Shown: positions 61,901 through 64,000 of the stretch, one piece after another
How the letters are laid out: every line of letters starts with the position of its first letter
Numbering within the stretch: the stretch's first letter is position 1
NCBI RefSeq assembly: GCF_037038585.1
Contig: NC_092522.1
Span: forward strand, 51,180,161-51,244,160
Direction of reading: 5' to 3'
DNA: 64,000 bases
From: Patagioenas fasciata
Lineage: Eukaryota > Chordata > Aves > Columbiformes > Columbidae
Notes under the pieces: model-generated
The model's database searches: none
Told to the model about the DNA's origin: nothing
The model's input: only the letters and a program-made list of their open reading frames with translations
Position numbers and translations under genes: made by a program

Positions 61901-64000
61901 AGCCATGTTAATTAATGAAAATTAGGGTTGAGAACAGAGATAAAGTCATGGTCCCACTCAAATCGATATCAAAACGGGGTAGAGCATGACCAGGGTTTCA
62001 TACGGCATCCCACTTTCCTGACTGCCAATACTGTATCAGAAATCAAGTTGCACTTTACCACTCAGAGCAATCACCAGAGCAAGGACAAAATTCATAATGG
62101 AGTCTGAAAGCTCAGCTTTTAATAGGTTTGTTGACGTTAGAGGAAGTAAATATGAATAACTCATTTAAGGGAGAAAACATGTGAAATGTCTAGCTTTCCT
62201 GTTGTTTGGAATTGAATATCTGAAACCTTACCAAAATTTGTACTAAAAATTGGAATGTGTTTTATAGAGAAATAAAGGGTGGTGGTTTGTCTGAAATATT
62301 CCAATTCTCATGAAGCAGGAATCCATATAAACTGCAAGAAAAACCTGTTTCTTTTCATCATGCTAAAAATGAAAAAAATGGCTTGATTTTTCTGTGCCTA
62401 GCAAATATATCAGACCTACTAACTTTTCCACTGAGAATTATTCTACTGGTTTTTTGTCTGATGAATCCTGAACTCACCAAAGCTTAAAATCCTTTTTAGC
62501 CTATAAGTTACTAGATAAAAGGAGTCTTCCTGTAAAACTGATATTTCTTACCTCGATGGAGACAGGAAAATTGAACTGAATTAAGGGAACAGCTCAGTCT
62601 AACATTAAAGAATATAGGATTTCTAAGTGAAGTTCAACTTAATACCTTACAGAGTCTGACAGTATTGAGGACTGAAATGAAATGGAACAAAGTATGTATT
62701 TATTAAAATTCCAGAGAGGTGGATGGAATAGTATAGTAACAACTAGCCATAAGTATTCTTAGGTATACATAGTCTGGAAAGGGAAGGAATTCTCCAAGAT
62801 CTTCTGGCAATGACATATACTTCTAATTACAGTATCTATTTCATCCTAGATTCTCCATCTTCTACATCTGAGAGCAATGGCATGTCTGAAAATGGAAAAA
62901 AGCCACCATCTCTTTTGGCAAAAATAACTCACTCTGAAATCTTTCTTCTAAAACTGGTGCTGACTTGAGGTGTTAATTCATTAAGGTGAAATTGGATAAA
63001 GGATTTCCAGTTTAGTTGAAAAATTAGAACAACTTATTGCAGAAAGATACTAAGTTAGTTTGTAATTCAGTCATTTAACAAATCAAGAATGAGAGATTAT
63101 TTTTTCTGCCCAAATAACTTCAAAATAAGTTTTGAAGCTGGCACGGTTCATGAAATTGTGTCATAAATCCAGCAAATGCAAATTCCAGTTCAAGGAAATG
63201 CTGTTGTATAAGCACTAAATATGATGGCACTGGATAGTGCATGGTAGCTTCCAAAAGTGAAATGCCTTAAGGGCTCATCTATTTGCCATGGACTCTGAGG
63301 AGATCTGTTCAAGTTCCTGAATGGGAAATTGTATTTTGGATGACTTTTTTTTAGTGCAGATATTTTCTATCTTGATTTGAACTATTTGGCAGATGTTTCC
63401 GAGTGCTTGGCCTTAGTTTCACAACGTGCATTTGTCCATGCAAGTGGGCACCACGACTCCAGTCCTGCAAGTTGTCCAGGGTGGACCTCAAGCAGTTCTT
63501 CCACAGTCAGAGAAGGTTTTCCCAGGTTAGGGTCTACTTCCATAATGCTTCCAAAGGGACTAACAAACTCCTATGTTATAAAACAGTATGGGAGAAGAAA
63601 ACAGGTAGCAATGGCTGAGTTTAAAAAAGTATTCTCACAGCATCATAGTACTCAGATTCCAGCTACAAAGCAGTAAAGCACGTAAAATCGATGAAAGCTA
63701 GTGTGATCACTAGTGACTGTTGGAACCACTGATGAATTATAGACACTATCCATAAGGTTGAGAGGAAGAAATAAGCATACATTCATGTTGTCATGGTATA
63801 CGTGTGACTTGCTGCAGTGAGTTGAATTCATTGCCTGCTGTTTTGCTTTGAATTCTAGTAGCATCTTGTCCACAAACCTTACAGAAGCTATACATAGATA
63901 GTCTTCGGGTATGTTTTGCTCTTGGTTTTGAATCTGTCTCAAAGTTTAGCTGTATAACTATGCTGGCTCCTCTATTTCTTATTTCCTCTACTTCCCCGCT

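Larger units (their letters stand above)
52001..64000. other. Intergenic DNA, no supported gene
   Basis: No recognisable exon of a neighbouring gene, no RNA gene and no further CR1 or LTR. A short tandem duplication (ACCAGACCAGTGGATAATTT-type, two copies, 52073-52110) and a CAAA/CAA tract (58842-58900) are present. A weak exon-like open segment at 62850-62968 is discussed as a finding. In human, FRMD1 follows DACT2 on this side. I see none of its FERM-domain exons here. Confidence 0.5.

Overview
The window is vertebrate nuclear DNA, almost certainly from a bird. The evidence is two CR1-type LINE 3' ends with the ATTCTGTG terminal repeats, one solo LTR of the avian ERV-L kind (TGTCCTG... start, 5-bp target-site duplication), a compact CpG-island promoter and a short multi-exon gene. 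I cannot name the species. Apart from one complete gene and one gene fragment, the window is non-coding.

Positions 1-229 hold the first coding exon of a cytosolic sulfotransferase resembling SULT6B1. It is on the minus strand and its remaining exons lie off the left edge. The splice donor is intact, but the exon is one base short, which shifts the frame. Positions 230-19.7 kb are mostly unremarkable intergenic DNA. They contain a weak exon-like segment (minus strand, 7028-7180), a 117-codon open frame (6552-6905) and a 673-bp solo LTR (17703-18375, minus orientation, flanked by CATAT on both sides).

The centrepiece is DACT2 (Dapper homologue 2), complete on the plus strand. It has a CpG-island promoter and 5'UTR (about 19.68-20.76 kb), four coding exons (20188-20427, 26250-26382, 27855-28142, 30466-32264; 819 codons plus stop), a 3'UTR and a poly(A) signal at 33076. 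All splice junctions are GT-AG and keep frame. The protein has the Dapper N-terminal leucine zipper, the conserved Ser-rich and basic blocks, and the C-terminal PDZ-binding MTMV. A perfect-Kozak 8-codon upstream ORF ends two bases before the DACT2 start codon. Intron 1 holds two motif clusters worth checking as enhancers (CCACTTG/NKX-like at 21.55-21.69 kb and TCF/LEF-like at 24.40-24.53 kb). A CR1 fragment lies about 145 bp upstream of exon 4.

From 33.1 kb to the right edge (about 31 kb) I find no recognisable gene. There are one more CR1 3' end (about 41.03-41.33 kb), an 81-nt pure polypurine (AAAGG)n tract at 35.86-35.94 kb, and scattered simple repeats. The two genes are divergently arranged: SULT6B1-like transcribes leftwards and DACT2 rightwards, with about 20 kb between them. 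I see no previously undescribed system. The most checkable novelties are the SULT6B1-like frameshift, the DACT2 uORF and the intron-1 motif clusters.
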